NCBI GenBank assembly: GCA_017444165.1
Contig: JAFSXH010000098.1
Location: 1 to 7,474, forward strand
From: a bacterium
Lineage (GTDB): Bacteria > Vulcanimicrobiota > Xenobia > Xenobiales > Xenobiaceae
Direction: 5' to 3'
Length of the DNA stretch: 7,474 bases
Of this stretch, positions 5,497 to 7,474 are shown piece after piece. Position 1 is the stretch's first letter. Every line of letters begins with the position of its first letter. Position numbers and translations under genes: made by a program. Below the pieces are notes generated by a model, which had not been told where the DNA came from, searched no databases, and saw only the letters and a list, made by a program, of their open reading frames with translations.

Positions 5497-6500
5497 TATT
5501 TTACAACCGTCTTCGAAAGTTCAACAGCTTCTTTCAGCACTTTCTGTTTATAATCTTCATCTATCGGTTCGGTAGACTCATAGAAGCGTTGGGCTAACTT
5601 GGCAATACTGTAAGTTCCCACCCAAGCAATGGTCGCTTTACTTAAAGGGCCTGCCACGGGAATTAAGCCGACTAACTCTCTAGCTGCATTTCGCCAACCC
5701 CAAGCCCAACCTACAACGGGTAAAAGTTCAGCTAAGCGGGCGTTCAAGTCTAAAGATTTACCGTACAAAGCCCCAATAATCAAAGCTAGTCTGATCTGTT
5801 CGGCTGTGATATGCAATGTCTCCCAGGGTACAGCTAACATAGATGCTAAAGTTCCTATAAAAGGAATATCAGCACTGACACTGGAGGCCGCCGCTACCAT
5901 AGCATTACCTTCGGCAGTATTTTTGATTAAAGAGTTAATGAAGGTAGTGCGCAAGTTGTCGTAATCCCTGGCCAAAGAATAGACCCAAGCACCACCGTCA
6001 CTGAGAGAGGCACAGAGATCGCAATCATCATAATCCTTAGCCAATATAGTTATGGGTGGCAGGGTAGGATCATAACGATAGTACAAGTGATCATCTTCTT
6101 CTCTAAATTCTTGATTTTTGAGAACAGACTCACTCTCCAAAAGTTCATCAACATCACCTTCGAGCAGGAAAAGTAGAGTAGTGTTGGGAGCAAAAGAATT
6201 TACGTAACGTTTTAAGGTGGAACCTTTAGGTAACTTATTTCCCAAATGGATAATAGCTAAATTAATATCTTGAAAAATCTGTCCCTCTTCAGGCAGGGGG
6301 TATATTTCTAATTCTTTTCTCAAATAGATAGAATTTATGTTGGCATTGGGCTTTCCTAAAAACTCAATTACCTTTTGAGCATCTTCAATTTTGCCAAATA
6401 CGGCCGCTTTGTAAACTTCATAGAAGGTCTCTTGCAATTCATGCATGTTAAAGTTCAAAGCAAAGACTCTGCGCAGTATATTTACGGAGATACTCGACAT
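5496..6500 (-). CDS. DUF697 domain membrane protein lacking a GTPase P-loop
   Basis: 334 residues from the ATG at 6498-6500. An in-frame TTG at 6507-6509 would add three residues, but it lies only one base from the AGAGG at 6511-6515; the ATG has a better 10-base spacing. The N-terminal half (about 1-185) is a soluble alpha/beta region (INLAIIHLGNK at 79-89, TTLLFLLEGDVDELL at 107-121) with no G-x4-GK-[ST] P-loop. Residues about 187-307 match DUF697: a lead-in FINSLIKNTAEGNAMVAAASS, then ADIPFIG, IRLALIIGALYGKSLDLN, LLPVVGWAWGWRNAARELVG, and IPVAGPLSKATIAWVGTYS, with two or three helices likely to enter the membrane. DUF697 occurs in YcjF-like membrane proteins and in some GTPases. As first gene of the operon it carries the likely promoter, and its TAA overlaps the DUF5693 ATG. 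Exact function is unknown. Confidence 0.78.
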   Translation of the reverse strand: MSSISVNILRRVFALNFNMHELQETFYEVYKAAVFGKIEDAQKVIEFLGKPNANINSIYLRKELEIYPLPEEGQIFQDINLAIIHLGNKLPKGSTLKRYVNSFAPNTTLLFLLEGDVDELLESESVLKNQEFREEDDHLYYRYDPTLPPITILAKDYDDCDLCASLSDGGAWVYSLARDYDNLRTTFINSLIKNTAEGNAMVAAASSVSADIPFIGTLASMLAVPWETLHITAEQIRLALIIGALYGKSLDLNARLAELLPVVGWAWGWRNAARELVGLIPVAGPLSKATIAWVGTYSIAKLAQRFYESTEPIDEDYKQKVLKEAVELSKTVVK

Positions 6501-6510
6501 CTCACACAAA

Positions 6511-6515
6511 CCTCT
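6511..6515 (-). promoter_or_regulatory. Ribosome binding site deciding the DUF697 gene start
   Basis: AGAGG on the minus strand, 10 bases from the ATG at 6498-6500 but only one base from the TTG at 6507-6509. This favours the ATG. Confidence 0.6.
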
Positions 6516-6522
6516 AAATAGA

Positions 6523-6553
6523 TAAATATCAGTGGCGTTTTCTTAGCTTACAA
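6523..6553 (-). promoter_or_regulatory. Possible promoter of the four-gene operon
   Basis: TTGTAA (6548-6553) is a plausible -35, with GATATT (6525-6530) 17 bases or TATTTA (6523-6528) 19 bases downstream as a weak -10. It would give a very short leader carrying the AGAGG at 6511-6515. No better candidate is visible between the two divergent genes. Confidence 0.3.
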
Positions 6554-6556
6554 ATC

Positions 6557-6681
6557 TTCCCTGCTTGTTCACAGATAGTAGTTTGCAACTTCAGTTATTA
6601 TTTCTTTACAAATAACCTTACAGCGCAAAAATATTTAATGTATCTGTGCGTTATAATCTTCTGGCAAAAATAAGCAGGGAA
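6557..6681. repeat. 10-bp perfect inverted repeat in the divergent control region
   Basis: TTCCCTGCTT (6557-6566) and AAGCAGGGAA (6672-6681) are exact reverse complements, with 105 bases between them. Immediately right of the second arm is AATTAATT-TG-AATTAATT (6681-6698), two self-complementary 8-mers. The elements sit between divergent starts and could be regulator sites, but no known operator is recognised. Confidence 0.5.
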
Positions 6682-6752
6682 ATTAATTTGAATTAATTAA
6701 ATGCAACTTGAAATTGTATGTAATAGAAAAATTATTAACTGGAGTTTTTTTT

Positions 6753-7121
6753 ATGAATAGATTTTTTTTAGCTGTAATTGGTGTTTGTCTTTCTGTTACT
6801 GTAGCGTTGTCTGGCTGTTCTAAAAAACAGATGGAAGAAGATCTTAAGACTTGTTCTGATAATTTAAAACAGATAGGTACAGCTTGTGAGCTATATGCTA
6901 CCGATCACAAAGAACATTATCCCAAAACAATTGAAGAGCTTCAACCTAAGTATATGGCTACAATACCGACGTGTCCCGTTCATGATACCAGCTATGTTTA
7001 TACTTCTCAGAAAGATCCAGATTCCTATGAGGTCTACTGTCCTGGCAGCAATCATATCGAGCTTGGGTTAGAGAATGACCATCCCATATTCAATTCGACT
7101 CAAGGTTTAGTTACTAAATAG
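6753..7121 (+). CDS. Small lipoprotein with pseudopilin-like core
   Basis: 122 residues. The ATG at 6753-6755 has GGAG (6741-6744) 8 bases upstream, so I prefer it to an in-frame ATG 45 bases earlier, which would put extra residues before the signal peptide. Residues 1-21 are a lipoprotein signal peptide, with lipobox LSGC and lipidated C22. The mature part, CSDNLKQIGTACELYATDH (34-52) then HYPKTIEELQPKYMATIPTCP (55-75), followed by YVYTSQKD, YCPG and H101, resembles the globular part of type II pseudopilins and pilin-like proteins: a helix N/A-LK.IG.A...YA.D....YP..L..L....(M/L)..IP.CP. Four cysteines besides C22 (34, 45, 74, 96) could form two disulphides. It would be anchored to a membrane facing the periplasm or surface. 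The function is unknown, and it may be a pilin domain re-anchored by lipid. Confidence 0.8.
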   Translation: MNRFFLAVIGVCLSVTVALSGCSKKQMEEDLKTCSDNLKQIGTACELYATDHKEHYPKTIEELQPKYMATIPTCPVHDTSYVYTSQKDPDSYEVYCPGSNHIELGLENDHPIFNSTQGLVTK

Positions 7122-7169
7122 AGCGTTATCCTCAGATCTCTTAGTAAAAACGAAGCTTGAGGTCTGGGG

Positions 7170-7197
7170 TTGACAAAAAAGTTGTGATGTGTATTAT
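7170..7197 (+). promoter_or_regulatory. Promoter of tRNA-Ala
   Basis: A perfect TTGACA (7170-7175) is followed after 16 bases by TATTAT (7192-7197), 5 of 6 matches to the -10 consensus; TTATAT at 7194-7199 is an alternative with 18-base spacing. Transcription should start near 7204-7206, a few bases before the mature tRNA 5' end. Confidence 0.8.
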
Positions 7198-7211
7198 ATG
7201 CCCATCCGCAC

Positions 7212-7287
7212 GGGGGTATAGCTCAGTTGGGAGAGCACTTGCATGGCATGCAAGGGGTCAGGAGTTCAAGTCTCCTTACCTCCACCA
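7212..7287 (+). tRNA. tRNA-Ala (anticodon GGC)
   Basis: 76 bases with a complete cloverleaf. The acceptor arm GGGGGTA (7212-7218) pairs with TACCTCC (7277-7283), with one G-U. The D arm is GCTC/GAGC. The anticodon stem CTTGC/GCAAG (7238-7242/7250-7254) carries the loop ATGGCAT, so the anticodon is GGC (7245-7247), reading GCC and GCU alanine codons. The T arm is AGGAG-TTCAAGT-CTCCT, followed by discriminator A. The 3' CCA is encoded (7285-7287). It stands alone between its own promoter and terminator. Confidence 0.97.
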
Positions 7288-7299
7288 TAGGGGGGGAAG

Positions 7300-7331
7300 G
7301 CATCTATCTGAAAAGATAGATGCTTTTTTTT
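7300..7331 (+). terminator. Intrinsic terminator after tRNA-Ala
   Basis: A perfect 9-bp stem, GCATCTATC/GATAGATGC (7300-7308/7315-7323), with a six-base loop, followed by eight T residues (7324-7331). It lies 12 bases past the tRNA 3' end. The T-tract is on the plus strand only, so it is unidirectional. Confidence 0.95.
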
Positions 7332-7390
7332 GTGTTTTACAAACAATCTCACAAAATTTAGGGAGCCGATATTTTTAATTTGTAATTTAC

Positions 7391-7444
7391 AATGCGTAAT
7401 TCGTAATTGCCTAACGCAAACGCAGCTTATCAGGCTTACAACAC
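7391..7444 (+). repeat. Dispersed intergenic repeat, copy 2
   Basis: aatgcgtaattcgtaatt (7391-7408) shares its units with the inverted repeat at 366-458. The following block (7412-7444) aligns with 492-524 along 33 bases, ending in CTTACAAC in both. The order AT-rich block then CTTACAAC block is the same in both places. No gene is seen between 7332 and the window end. Confidence 0.5.
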
Positions 7445-7474
7445 ATAGATTAATATAGTCAAACAAATTAGTAA

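Noticed and set aside
5744..5774. GALYGKS in the DUF697 protein as a Walker A motif
   Set aside because: The spacing is G-x3-GKS rather than G-x4-GK[ST], and the segment aligns with the ordinary helix of DUF697 (G..YG..LD).
6652..6657. Perfect TATAAT as the lipoprotein gene's -10
   Set aside because: No acceptable -35 lies 16-18 bases upstream and there is no extended -10 TG. It may be used with an activator, but sequence alone does not support a promoter call.
7130..7169. CCTCAGA/TCTGGGG complementary pair as the lipoprotein gene's terminator
   Set aside because: The stem includes a G-T pair, the loop is long, and the sequence after it is the TTGACA promoter element rather than a T-tract.

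Overview
The window is bacterial chromosome with moderately AT-rich intergenic DNA, coding on both strands and dense, overlapping genes. It holds no rRNA, phage, transposase or CRISPR genes. The taxon cannot be fixed from sequence alone. The CsaB / DUF5693 / DUF697 trio, a lipoprotein with a pseudopilin-like core, an Rpn-type nuclease with RAEG repeats and many short intergenic repeats suggest a less-studied lineage rather than a model proteobacterium or bacillus. That is an inference.

Layout. (a) 1-179, minus: the 5' end of a secreted Sel1-repeat protein, with a 20-bp tandem duplication directly before its start. (b) 180-539: no gene, but a hairpin, an imperfect long inverted repeat and short dispersed repeats. 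(c) 540-1514, minus: an Rpn/PD-(D/E)XK-type nuclease with 14 tandem tetrapeptides and a near-consensus promoter at 1542-1570. (d) 1657-1911, plus: no protein gene. A roughly 210-nt segment folds on paper into a long rod with a closing stem, central bubble and apical stem, followed by a U-rich terminator. I read it as a probable 6S RNA, the RNA polymerase-binding regulator; this is the most notable element of the window. (e) 1882-6500, minus: a four-gene operon in which every junction overlaps. In transcription order it encodes a DUF697 membrane protein, a DUF5693 polytopic membrane protein, the polysaccharide pyruvyl transferase CsaB, and an unrecognised 176-residue membrane protein. (f) 6501-6752: a divergent control region with a 10-bp inverted repeat and AT-rich palindromes. 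(g) 6753-7121, plus: a small lipoprotein. (h) 7170-7331, plus: tRNA-Ala(GGC) with a consensus promoter and a strong intrinsic terminator. (i) 7332-7474: dispersed repeats like those in region (b).

How the genes may work together: CsaB in other bacteria adds pyruvate ketals to secondary cell-wall polysaccharide, which can anchor SLH-domain surface proteins. Overlapping stop and start codons imply coupled translation of CsaB with three membrane proteins, so the operon most likely serves envelope polysaccharide modification or export. The rest of the window is housekeeping RNA (6S candidate, tRNA) plus accessory material (Rpn nuclease and intergenic repeats).
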